Shown here piece by piece: positions 1-11,430 of a stretch of 64,000 nucleotides of DNA. Origin of the DNA: Epiperipatus broadwayi (Eukaryota; Onychophora; Udeonychophora; Euonychophora; Peripatidae); NCBI GenBank assembly GCA_028023455.1, contig JAQFVV010012477.1:2811365-2875364 (forward strand). The letters are read 5' to 3'. A program made the position numbers and the translations under genes. Position 1 is the first letter of the stretch. Every line of letters begins with the position of its first letter. Below the pieces are notes generated by a model. The model was not told where the DNA came from and searched no databases. It was given only the letters and a program-made list of their open reading frames with translations.

Positions 1-1740
1 TTATGAGGTTCAGTTCTCAATAATTATTTTACTTCAAATTTAAAGATTTGTTGTTTGTCCCAAAACCAGACTTATTTCAATTTATAGGCTAATGCCAAAA
101 ACACTAAAGAGTTATTTTCTCTTTGCTTTGCTAGAAATAATGAGGATTATTTAGTAATAATTATTACATTTCAAAGTTAAAATATTATACTTCATCAAAA
201 ATGAGAGATTCATTTTTCCTTCTTTTATAACTTATTAATTAATGTCATTACAGTATTTCCTTATTGAATATGATTTGAAATTATTTTATTCATTATTATG
301 CTTGTATAGTTGTCTGTTATTTTATCCAGTTATATAATTGTTGAATTGAAAGTAGAAATAATTTAATTTCCATGATTTTCGGATGATGTGATGTACCAAA
401 AAGAAGTAGAAGGATTAGGGATTTATTTAAGAGTATTTTTTTTATTTTTTATGCTTAGATTGAAATGTATTTTTGTGGCTATAGAGAAAGAAATTGTGTT
501 AAATATTGTACTGTCAGGGATTGAGAGAACCCTCTGTTCATTTATTTGGATACTTGTCATGAGTGGATTATATATTGTATTGTCAGGGATTGAGAGAGCT
601 CTCTCTTAGTTTGTTGAAGTATTTGTCAGGAGTGGATTATATTTTCCAAATTAAGCAATTGTGTATTTTATGATAGTTATAGTATGTGAAGTAAAGTAGT
701 GTATTTCCCTTGTTTTTCAGTGATGAAATGATGTCCACACCAGCATTTAAGCCTCAGAATTAGGTTAGGGAGTCACTGTGTTTTGTTATTTAAAGGATTA
801 GAATTAAGAAAGTGTTTATTTAATTATCTTGTACTAAATGTTTTATTTATTTAAAAGCTTTGTTCAGAATTCTTCTTTGGCATGCATTCATGTACTATGT
901 TTCCACACATGCATACACACTTACATATCCAATATGATATGATTGCACTATTCCATAATTTAATGATGAACATGTCCAGATCTGATGATGTTGCTTTTTT
1001 TTATCCAAACACTATATGAAATGTTTGATTGTATAATGATTCTCTGAACATTTTATTACTCAGTTATTATTTAGATGATGAATTGATATCAAAATGCACC
1101 CTATTTTTTCATTATCTAACTACTACCATTTTTATTAGGATAATGCTTAATTTATGTCATTACTTTTATGATAGTAATTAGTAGTTGTTGGAAAGTAAAG
1201 ATTTAAACTTAAGCCATGCAATAAATTAATTCCCTGAGATATTCCATTATTATTTAGATTAGACATTAATTTATTTTTTTTATTTTAAATTGCTGTAAAA
1301 TATAGATTAAATAGTGTTATGTTTTATTTTGTATTTAATTCTAACTTACCTTACAGTAGAGTTAATCAATAGTACATCTTTATTTTATTAATTTAATTCT
1401 ATCATACAGTAGAGGTTCTTCAATGCATTTGGATGATGGGGCGAGATAAGGTTAAACTATAACTTGTAAATTTAAATGGTAGAACTTTATCAATTTTAAT
1501 TATTTATTTTAAAACTTAATAGATGTTTTATTCCTATTAATCATAATGTTTCCTCCTATATTTAATATGCATTTTACACCTTATAGATATCTGTAGCCCC
1601 CAACTGAGCTATGATATGGTAGGACAGCATTATAAGAGTCTCGTTAATAATTTAAAGCAAGATAAGATTAGTAGTTTATTCTATTATCAATAGAAATGGC
1701 ACTCCAGATATTTGTCGAAGGAAAGGTATGAGAGGTGTTG
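1..1740. other. AT-rich non-coding stretch
   Basis: Apart from the 69-bp tandem repeat, I see no conserved protein, RNA gene or structured repeat here. It lies outside the large duplicated block. Confidence 0.5.
503..641. repeat. Two-copy 69-bp tandem repeat
   Basis: Two adjacent copies of a 69-bp unit, starting near 503 and 572. Both share the phrase TGTCAGGGATTGAGAGA and end with GAGTGGATTAT. A short open frame crosses both copies, but the repetition and biased composition make it an unlikely gene. Confidence 0.7.
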
Positions 1741-1744
1741 GGGG

Positions 1745-2640
1745 AGGGTTACAATATATATATATAATATTTTAAATACATGTATATTTTCTAAAGTAAT
1801 TATAATGGACATGAATATGGCATTTCAAGCTCTCTACACCTATCCCATACACCTTATACAACTGATACACATGATCATATATATGTGAAAATGATAAATG
1901 ATCTCCAATGTACATAGTTCGCAGTGAACCAGCACTCATAAGTTGATCTAGGTCACCATCTATGACACATATAATTTCAGTGCTCAGTTTATAGTATGAT
2001 ATCAAATTTTCAAACTTTAATGGATAAGTTTCAATATTCTCCACTCTCCAACTATTCAACCATTCATATCATTAAAAATATGAGGATGAAATGCTCAAAT
2101 CCCATGCTAATGCCAATATCATTATCATACCCATGTTGACCTTAAGCCAGTATGATCCATCACACATAGGACCTTAATATGTTTATTTAATTATACATAA
2201 GAGGAAAGTCAGAAAAAGGGCTATATGTAATATTTTAAACACATGTATATTTTCTAATATAATTATAAGTGACAGATTTTCAAGCTCTCTATAGCTATTC
2301 AATTCATCTTGTACAACTGATACACATGACAATATATATGTGAGAATATAGATGATCTCCATTATACATATTTCATGTTGAGCCAGCATGAATGAATTGA
2401 TCCAGATCATGATCTCCCATACATATATACAATCAGTGCTCAGTTTATATCAAAATAGCAAATCGTCAAACTGTAATGTTCAAGCTTCAATCATCTCAAT
2501 TTTCCAACAAATCAGCCAGTCATATTATTGGAAATCTGAGAATGGATTTCTCAAAGCCCTTCCTGATGCTATAATATTATTGTCATACTAAGCCCTCACA
2601 CATACAACCTTAATATGCCCATTTAATTACTCAGAAGAAG
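1745..2640 (-). repeat. Family-2 hammerhead repeat, head-to-tail dimer (minus)
   Basis: Two direct units about 455 bp apart, with matching marks at 1772 and 2240, the ribozyme-like regions near 1900-1945 and 2355-2405, and the unit ends near 2230 and 2640. Read on the minus strand, each unit contains a stem I strand, a degenerate CTGATGA box, stem II around GTGCTG or ATGCTG, a GAAA-like box and TATGTA/TATTGGAGATC-type sequence. In unit 1 the box is CTTATGA. In unit 2 it is more degraded but GAAA is kept. The ORFs that cross these units encode nothing recognisable. Confidence 0.75.
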
Positions 2641-3370
2641 TGGAGAGTGGAAAAAATTAAAGCTTGTGTCTTAAAGTTTGAAGATTTGCTAGCTTAATAT
2701 AAACTGAGCACTGATTGTACATATGTATGGGAGGTAGTAATCTAAACTAACTGATGAGTGCTGATTTAGTAAAGAAGTATGTATATTAAAGATTTATCTT
2801 TTCACATCTATGTGGTTATAGCTATCAAATTTGTAAGACAAAATGGGTAACTGTAGGGAGCTTTAAAATCTGAGATCGTGTCTCTTATAATTACATTAGA
2901 AAATATATATATATTTAAAATATTACAAATTCAGCCTGTACTTACCCATCCCTCTTCTCTATAATTAAATGGACATATTAAGCTAGTATGTGGGATGGGT
3001 CAGACTGATTTAAAGTCAATATGGGTTTGACAGTAATATTAATAGCAAAGACTATGGATGTTTTAATCTCAAATGTTTAATGATATGGATGGTGAAGAGT
3101 TGGACAGTGGAGAAGATTGAAGCTTGTCCATTAAAGTTTGAAGATTTTCTATCTTAATATAAGCTGAGCATTGATTTTATATGTGTGAGGCAGATGGTGA
3201 TCTGCACAAACTGATGAGTGCTGTTGCAGCACAAAATATGAATATTGGAGATCATTTATCTTTTCCACGTGTCATGTATGTAGTATGAGTGTCAATTTTA
3301 TAAGATGCGTTGGATAGCTATAGGGAGCTTGAAAGTCCGAGTTTAAGCTTTCTATAATTATATATATATA
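2641..3370 (+). repeat. Family-2 hammerhead repeat, head-to-tail dimer (plus)
   Basis: Two plus-strand units sit tail to tail with the minus-strand dimer before them. CTGATGA occurs at 2751 and again at 3211, a spacing of about 460 bp. Both units share the run from GAAGATTGAAGCTTG-like sequence through TTTGAAGATTT, AACTGAGCA, the ribozyme region and TTATCTTTTC to TAGGGAGCTT. The second unit keeps a perfect 6-bp stem II (see the ribozyme at 3206). Confidence 0.8.
3206..3250 (+). ncRNA. Hammerhead ribozyme, family 2, near-intact
   Basis: The core CTGATGA at 3211-3217 is followed by stem II GTGCTG / CAGCAC (3218-3223 with 3227-3232, loop TTG). The usual GAAA is AAAA at 3233-3236, so this copy has lost the conserved G12 and is probably inactive. 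A short AT-rich stem III follows, then TTGG, which would close stem I. The G-C pair at the base of stem II replaces an A-T pair found in the copy at 31906, a compensatory change that supports the fold. Confidence 0.6.
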
Positions 3371-4860
3371 TTTAGACATTGTTTAGCTTAAATAATAAAG
3401 AATTATTATATTTCATTGATACCTCAGACGCAATTTTTTGGAATACTTTATAAACTATATTTTATATCAATTTGTAAATCTGATTTTTATACCATTCTGA
3501 AATGTTATTTTATTTTGATGTTTCAATATCTATGATTGCTAACATATTATATACGTTTTTATTTTAGCTTATTATGAATATTCATTTTTATATTTAAACA
3601 CGTATTATATACACAAGTATAAATGAAAAAGTGTATGTATGAACGCATTTAATTACATAAAACATAGGTTTAATAAATTAGTAGTAACAGTTTCGATAAG
3701 TGTGTTTTACTTTTTTAAAAGTTTAGCTTGATTTTTATCTAAATTCTATCTTTGAAAAACATAGTATTTTGTAAATGAAAAGGATGTTTGTTTTATTTCA
3801 AATATATTAATATTTATTTGATGGTAACATAAAGTAATATATTATTTAAATTTGTATATATATTGAATTGCTCCGCCCATCTTTACATCCGGTTTTAATT
3901 AGTATCTATACTGGGTTACCAGTTACTTGGGGTCATTCACATATTCTCTAACATATTTTTGTAACATAACCAAACTATAACTTTCAAAAACAATCACGAA
4001 GCATATATATATATTGTAAGCTTTTAGTTTGATGGGTTCTCTAAAAAGACAAGTAGTTTATTTAAAATTATCAAAATTTTAAATTTAATCTACTTACACA
4101 GTAAATGTATATATTTTATAGTAAATATTTATCAAGAATTAGAGTATTTCATGTGGGGTGAGTTGTATGGAATTAATCACACATTTACTATTATGTAGTG
4201 TATACATTACTAGTAAATTAATTAGCAATATGATTTTATAATTATGCTATAAAATCAATAATATATGTTAGTCAGTAGTGTTATTTTAAATTATGTGTGT
4301 GAGAAGTCTTAATGTGATTACAATTTTAATTTTAATAATTATTGAATTTATTTCGTCAGTTTGGAAAATCAAATTTATTACATTTAAAAGAAGTTGATAA
4401 AATAAAAATTAATGTGAATAAATCATTTTAATAAATAAAATAATATTTAAAAATAAATGTATATGGTTTTAAATTTAATATTATACATTTTTACAAGATA
4501 GTATAAAATGTTTAAGAAACATTAGTAATATTATACGTTAAATCAAATATTGTATGTGAGAAAAAATAAATAGATATATTTATTAAAGCTTTGACTTTGA
4601 AGTTAGTTTTAAAATAAATGACCAATCAGAATCAAGAGATTGTTAACGTTTATGTCACTCTTTAATATAAAAAAATGCCGACTTTTTTTTTAAAAAAAAA
4701 AAAGATATAAAATAATTCTAAGAGAAGGTAATCATTAATTATCATGAAAAATTTAAATCTATTTAAAGTTTGATTTTGAAATTTCTGATACATGATAAGT
4801 ATTGCTAAATATGTCTAAGTAAAGTATAATATATTAATTTAATAATAATAATAATGGATT
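3371..4860. other. Non-coding, AT-rich; part absent from copy B
   Basis: No gene recognised. The part before about 3867 has no counterpart in copy B. From 3868 onward it aligns with 47522 onward. Confidence 0.5.
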
Positions 4861-4874
4861 AAATTAAGAAATAC

Positions 4875-5066
4875 TTCATCAGATAGAAAGGCTGTGACCT
4901 CTGCTATTCGTTCACTTTCGGATAAATGTATTGCTCAAAACAAAAGTTCTACCATGATTTCAAGAAAAATGATTCATTTAGATCAAATATTGGAATATAG
5001 ATGGGTGAACAGTTTTGGAAAGATACTCATAACTATTGATGTTTGTTTTATTTGTTTTAAAAAGTA
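4875..5066 (+). pseudogene. Conserved short coding-like frame, copy A (unknown)
   Basis: An open frame of about 60 codons beginning RKAVTSAIRSLSDK runs to a TAA stop and is almost identical to the one at 48538-48723. Downstream, short frames separated by stops read like degraded lysine-rich protein (for example DIRTKYDK near 5276). The basic residues and the position upstream of PLE RT remnants loosely recall the N-terminal region of PLE proteins, but the RT is 5 kb away, so this is a guess. I do not recognise the family. Confidence 0.35.
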
Positions 5067-5504
5067 ATTAAAATTAATCCATTGTTTGTTTAATAATAAA
5101 CCTGATTTAAATCTTAAAGAAGTGTTAATTAATGAACTAGTTTATTATAAAAAATGTTGTTTGTTATAATGATTAAAACTATTTAAGTTAATTAAAAGAA
5201 TTAAGCATATTTTACAGAAGCATGAAAGTGATACTTAAAATGATAATATAACTTTATTAAAATATAATTGAACTGATATAAGAACAAAATACGATAAATT
5301 TCCATTATCATATAAATTAACATGTTTAAATCCTAAGAGAAAAATTTTTATAATTTTTTTAAAGGGATTTTTTTAAAGTAAAAAATAAAATTAAGCATAT
5401 AAAAATGTTTATTTGACAAATTTACATAATTGTCCTTTAGAGTAGCAACATATTTGACTAATTTTAAAACAATCCTTCAAAACATCTGTTGATAAATTGT
5501 AATA

Positions 5505-5603
5505 TCAGTCCAACTTTTTAAAACCAATGTCATTTGCATACTGCCTGAAGCAACGATGGCACATGTTCAAGCCATACTTTCTAATAAGTCCATGATGATT
5601 AGC
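5505..5603 (-). pseudogene. RPS29: Ribosomal protein S29 (uS14) retrocopy, 5'-truncated
   Basis: On the minus strand this encodes the last 32 residues of S29, from [15 protein letters not shown] to IGFKKLD and a TGA stop. It keeps the second Cys-x2-Cys half of the zinc site. The homology stops abruptly at 5603. Comparison with copy B shows that about 465 bp, including the start of the S29 frame, was deleted here. In YGLNMC and NDIGFKK this copy looks closer to the ancestral protein than the longer copy B version, which has LGLNMC and NVIGFKK. It is a dead fragment. Confidence 0.85.
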
Positions 5604-5859
5604 TCTACAATATATTAAAACTTTTATCAGTATACTAGTTTTTTTATAATTATGGAAAGATTTATAATTTTTTTTCATTATTATTGCAAAAGAAAAAATA
5701 GTGTTGAATGTAACATACAGTTTGTTTCAATGAAATTCCCCATATTTTTTGTTGTCAAAGAAATTAATACATGTCAGTAATATTAATGTTTTTAGAAAAA
5801 AGTTCAAAAAGAAGAGGTCTATTCATATATTTATTTATAAATAAAATGAATTCATTTGA

Positions 5860-7450
5860 CTTATTTTAATGACAGTATTTGTTATAATGATATGATAAAA
5901 AGTGGAAAGATATTTGAATTCATATTTTGTTTTTTAGACAAAGTATAAAATTAAGATAAAATTAATTTTTTTTAGTTATTTTATTTTAACTTTATATTTA
6001 TGCATGACCATGTTGATATACTAAAAGCAATAGATTATGATATATATTAGATAGATGTATATTTATTATTTTATTTTGTCATTAAAAATATTACTAATAG
6101 ATAAAAAAAATAGTATAAATTATAGTATTTAATAATACATGGAAAAAATGTTGTTATTTCTAATGAAAGCATAATATGATTTAATAATTTACTATTATAA
6201 AATATTTTGTAATATAACATTTATTATGTTATTGATATTTGTTTTGTATTGTTGGTTGCTTTCATAGTAGAGAAGTCCATTTTTGGGATTAAGGATGTAT
6301 TGATTTCTTATTTTCTTTATATTAAAATGCGTTTTCATATTGATAGTATTTCTTACTGGAAAAGGGTATTAGTTATTATGGTGTCAGGGAAAGTTTTGTT
6401 TAATCTTTATACAATTAATAGTGAGTAAATGATTAATTCTGATAAGAGCCCAATGGTTTAGTATGTTATTCATTGACCATATAGGTAGGTAGGTAATCCA
6501 TAATATACGCCAAGATAAAAAAAAAGGATATTTCATGTCAATGTTAATTAAAGCACTTAGGTTACATCTATTTTATTTAATTGATTCATGAAATCTCGTT
6601 GAATAATACACACTTATATATTTTATCAAACTATGCACCAGGAATGATATAGCATTTGTATTTTATTATTCTTTTAAAAGATTGGAATCCTATTCCATCA
6701 AAACCAGAAGAAGAGGCAGTCATATAAGGTCATAATATTCATGTATAAAGCAAATGGTCAAGACTGTAAGTGGTTATGTGTTTTAAATAATTCCATTAAA
6801 TGCAATTAAAAAAGAAAAAGGAATCACTTGGGCTTAAAATGTTTTGATGATATTGGTAAATATGTGGAGTAAAACTGAATTTTTTTAGTTCATAATTTAT
6901 ATTTGATATATTTCATTTAATAATAAATATAATATTTGAATGGATTATTAATGTATATTATATATAAGTCTATATTTAAGAAAAAATAATATAGAATAAG
7001 AATCAAAACAATGATATCTTAAGTATTAATGTAAGATATAATAAAAGTGAGTTTGATATTATAAGGAACTGTATTTAAGAAAATAGTAATGATTTAAAAT
7101 GTATTATTTTTTAACGTGATATTTAATTAATGTATTTCTAAAATAAGAATTATTACTTTTAATTTATTAATGTTATTTTTCTTTTAAAATTTATAATTAT
7201 TTGTATTGAATAAAATTAATAAAGTAAAATTGATAAAATGTCATAAATAAATTATTTTTTTAAAAACTAAAGTTATAGACTTGGGTCTTATCATCAAATC
7301 GTCCATTTTGAAACAATAGCACACAATATTATTTTATAATATTCTATTTCTGATTAGAATGTATAAATTTTATTTGATCTTAATACTGTATGATTATTTA
7401 CATTAAAAGCATATTACCATGGGATAGTTATTGATAATAATAAAAAAGAT
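5860..7450. other. AT-rich non-coding stretch
   Basis: Aligns closely with 49950-51540 of copy B. No gene is visible. The only local peculiarity is a short TAGG repeat near 6485. Confidence 0.5.
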
Positions 7451-7469
7451 ACATAAAAAGAATTGAAAT

Positions 7470-8400
7470 CTTTGAAAGATGTGCCTTAAACATGCTTATG
7501 TGACAGCCAGTCAGATGAAATAATAACTGCACGTGGAATTCCCAATTCTAAAACACAAGTCAGAACTATAAAAAAAGATGGCACCCACCTTCTTCTATAC
7601 CTAAATTTATATATAAATAGACCAGACTCAAGCATTTTGAATTAAAAATGTGAAGCTTAAAATACTTTCACATTTAATTCACTAAACATTATATACAAAT
7701 AAACAATGTGAAATCTTTTGATTTACTACAAAGCAATTTTTAAATCTAATGTTTAGTGAATTAAATGTGAAAGTATTTTAAGCTTCACACTCTTAATTCA
7801 AAATGCTTGAGTCTGGCTTATTTATATATAAATTTAGGCATAAAAGAAGATGGGTCCCATCTTTTTCTTATTGTTCTGACTTGTGTTTTATCATTGGGAG
7901 TTCCACGTGCAGTTATTATTACATCTGATTGGCTGTCACATAAGAATGTTTAAGGTTCATCTTTCGAAGGTTTTAGCTTTCACGTTATTACATTGTTAAC
8001 TGCTTTCCCGTAATAAATTTGATATATTTACATTTGTTGCTATTGTTTCATTAGATTTAAAAATTGCTTTGTAGTAAATCGAAAGATTTCACATTGTTTA
8101 TTTGTATATAATGTTTAGTGAATTAAATGTGAAGGTATTTTAAGCTTTACACTCTTAATTCAAAATGCTTGAGTCTGGCTTATTTATATATAAATTTAGG
8201 CATAGAAGAAGGTGGGATCCATCTTTTTCTTATAGTTCTGACTTGTGTTTTAGAATTGAGAGTTCCACATGCAGTTATTATTACATGTGATTGGCTGTCA
8301 CATAAGCATGTTTAAGGGATATCTTTTGAAGGTTTTAGCTTTCACGTTATTACATTGTTAACTGCTTGCGCTTAATAAATTTAATATATTTATAAAAAGA
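7470..8400. mobile_element. Palindromic MITE-like cluster (three modules)
   Basis: One about 250-bp module occurs three times: inverted at about 7470-7740, then direct at about 7741-7985 and 8105-8400. Diagnostic phrases are ATTGGCTGTCACATAAG, TTCTGACTTGTGTTTTA, TGCTTGAGTCTGGCTTATT and AGCTTCACACTCTTAATTC. The inverted pair can form a hairpin several hundred bases long. The spacer containing AATTGCTTTGTAGTAAA is itself repeated in reverse orientation. There is no coding capacity. Copy B has the same cluster, with its third module split by a 2.5-kb insertion. Confidence 0.8.
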
Positions 8401-8939
8401 ATTGATACATATTTTATTTCCATATTAATAAGCCAAATCAATGTTAATGTCTTAATAGTGTAATTATACTTAAAGAAATGAATAAATGGAAAGCAAAATT
8501 ATAAATGTATATTTTAGTAATAATTTAAAAGAGCAAGGATAATCTAATGGATCCATATATGAAAATAAAAAATTATATTATATAATTTATAAGTTAAAAG
8601 TAATAATTTATATTTTAATAAATTTAAAATTATAAAAAGAAATGTATTAATAAAATTATTATTTTCACTTCTTTGTGTTTGTTTCTTGATATGGGATAAG
8701 GTTGAATGTTATGAATATTGCTTCAGAAATAAATAAGTTGTATAATTAGAAATTATAGAATACTTGATGAAATCCCAATAAAAGAATTATTCAGTATGAT
8801 TGTTATTATAGAAAGTTAAATAATAAGGCTAATTAAGTTAATTGTAATTCTATGAATTTTTATCAAATCTTATGAATAATTAATGAACATTATATAATTT
8901 AAAATATTAAGATTGTAATATGATTGGATTATTTTAAGC

Positions 8940-9044
8940 CAATAAACATCACATGATCACCATTTCTTATGCTTGCTTATAACTGTTATTAAACAGGCAA
9001 TAGTGAGTTTTTCCTGTTTAATGATTGGATTATTGTTATTAAAA
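8940..9044. mobile_element. About 90-bp insertion flanked by 14-bp direct repeats
   Basis: ATGATTGGATTATT occurs on both sides of about 90 bp containing ATAAACATCACATGATCACC and TTTTTCCTGTTTA. Copy B (near 55555) has a single, slightly changed copy of the flanking repeat and no insert. This is an insertion with target duplication, or possibly a deletion in B across the repeats. Confidence 0.5.
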
Positions 9045-9959
9045 TATTATAGTTAGTGGACTCAATAAAATTCATCTTATTATTTCACTATCTGGGTTAC
9101 AATTATTCCAATAATAAATAAATAGTAAACCTTGAGATTTTGTGAAAGTATTTTGCATTAAAATGTAAAATTGATTTTAAACTTATTAAAGGAATAAGAT
9201 ATTATTTAGAAGTATGTTGATTATTAAGTAAGTAAAACATTATTCCAATATAATAGAAGGTAAATTGTTATTAGTAAAGTTAGTCATTGATTTGGTGTAA
9301 GATTTTTGAAATAGTTAATAATATATCATAATGTGATATATTTTGCAATACTCCTTGTCATTAGAGAAATACTTTGTATAAATCCAGTATTCAAACTCAT
9401 TACTTTTGTAACTAACCCTAGGTATCATGATTGTTTAAATACCATAGCATTTTAGTTACATTAAAAAGTTTAGTAGTCCTTTATTGGTTATTAATTGATT
9501 ATTTGAAGCTTAATTATGTCTCTTTTAATCTCAAAAGCTTTTTATTTATGAAAAATAATGTTTACATGCTTATAAAAGATAGAAAAAAATTATGTTTTAC
9601 ACATCATCAACAGTCTGGGACCATTTGTATATTGATTATCTTCTGATAAATAATAGTAAACTGATGTAGCTTTTCCATTCACCTATCAGCATTGATGCAA
9701 ATTGAATCCATTATTCGTCTTTTGCTTAGCTACTAATGATTTGGTGGATCTTGTATATTAAGTAACTTTCACATTTCATTATATATGAATTTTGATGCAA
9801 TGATAAAATCTCTGTTTTTTACTTTCCTAATAATTTGTTGATTATTATTCATGGTAAGTGAATAAATAAAATTTCAGCAAGTTGCAAAATATATAAGCTA
9901 TATCCTTCCTACACTATGTATCTTTATATATTTGAAAGTAAAAAGTTACATAAAAAAGG

Positions 9960-11110
9960 TAATCCTTTGTGAATTATGATTGTTTTTGGTGAATCATTTA
10001 TTTATCAAACTTCTAAATATATTGCGAAGCTGTTATAAAAATTTTTAGGATTGGGTAAAATACTATTGCTTCATCTTTTGACTTTGTATATAGAATTAAA
10101 AATATAGTGATTAATGATAATAATGTTATTAGATGTGACAGAAATGCATGGTTCTATTGATAGATTACATTTCAGAAAAATAATTGAACATGCATTAAAA
10201 GGTAAAGGTGTTTTTAAATATATGATAAATTTTATTATTGATTTTTTACAATTTTTTTGTTGATAACATTGTTGATTCTTTTGAAGGTGGATATTATAAA
10301 ATGTCTAAAGGTTGGCCTATTCGTCTGCTGATTGTTGCACAAGTTTGCAATTTTGTTTTGTTACATATGAGAAGAGTATTTTAGATATGTGTACTTTTTA
10401 AAATATTAAAATTTACAAAAGTTATGTGGATGATGTTTTTGTGTGTGGATATACCAATACTATAAATTTACTTGTAGAGGAGTTAAATAATTTGAATGTT
10501 TTGAAATGGACTATTAAAAAAATATCAGGACAAAAACATTAAGTATTTGGATTTAATTATTATATCTGATAATAATATGTTGAGTTATAAATTAATAATC
10601 AAATCATTGCAAAATATGGCATGTGTAAATTAATAAATCAAAAGTAGCAAGTATACATAATATGGCAAGTTTTAGATCTTTTTTGTTTTGTAATGAAAAA
10701 TTGTCATTATCAGTGTGGTAAATTAAAAGCTATTGTGCTTGATGTTAGTTATTACATTAAACAGATTAACAATACTTTATGCCAATTTAAAAAGAGTTAT
10801 AATGATTTAAAGGAGTTGAAGGCTGATGATAAAAAAATGTATAGCTATTCCATATATTTCAAATGCTCAAGTGCAATTTTTTAAGGATATATATAAGAAT
10901 GTGTTTAATGTTTCATTTTGTGATACAAATAACATTAATAAGTCAGTGAATAATTCTAAAAATGTTATACCTATTAGGCATAAAAGTAATGTTGTGTACG
11001 AAATTTTTTGTCGATATATGTAATCATATATAGATTAATCGAGATGCAGTATTGAAAAAAAGATTAAAGGAGCATGAATTGTTACACAAACATATAAAAA
11101 GTAAACATTA
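9960..11110 (+). pseudogene. Penelope-like element remnant, RT and GIY-YIG (copy A)
   Basis: A decayed PLE broken by frameshifts and stops. Pieces in order are GESFIYQTSKYIAKLL near 9990, an S-x-D-V-like RT motif near 10130, MSKGWPI near 10300, the RT catalytic motif YVDDVFVC (codons 10423-10434 for YVDD), LVEELNNLN, and then the post-RT segment YYIKQINNTLCQFKK (10752 on). The segment NNSKNVIPIRHKSNVVYEIFC ends near 11000 and the frame C-N-H-I..NRD..LKKRLKEHE follows to about 11100, which matches the GIY-YIG endonuclease end typical of PLEs. Copy A stops there. PLEs use this RT and endonuclease for target-primed insertion. It is inactive. Confidence 0.8.
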
Positions 11111-11430
11111 GCCATTTAATCCTTTTATTTGTTTATTTTGACTTAAGAGTTTTCTTAATTTGTCCATTATCATATAACAACTGATCCTACCCATCTCCAT
11201 GTTAATTGATTTTGGTAGTCTTGGTTATTCAGTTTATCATTTGTAAATTATATTTGTTAAATATTTGTTTATTTCTCTATATCATAACTTAATATTTACT
11301 TTTTACTATTTTTTTTTCAATACATGTAAGTAATATGTTTACCAACTACATTCTTTACTACTGTTGCTATTATTATTATTATTATTATACCCTTTTATTC
11401 TAAGTTTTGCTCCATATATATATCAGTATC
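11111..11430. other. Copy A-specific non-coding stretch
   Basis: Replaces about 2.9 kb of copy B (57420-60330). It contains a short ATT/TTA microsatellite near 11370. No gene seen. Confidence 0.45.

Noticed and set aside
1772-2059. Minus-strand frame of 95 codons, similar to one at 46014-46250, as a duplicated gene
   Set aside because: It lies wholly inside a family-2 hammerhead repeat unit, and other units of the same repeat do not keep the frame.
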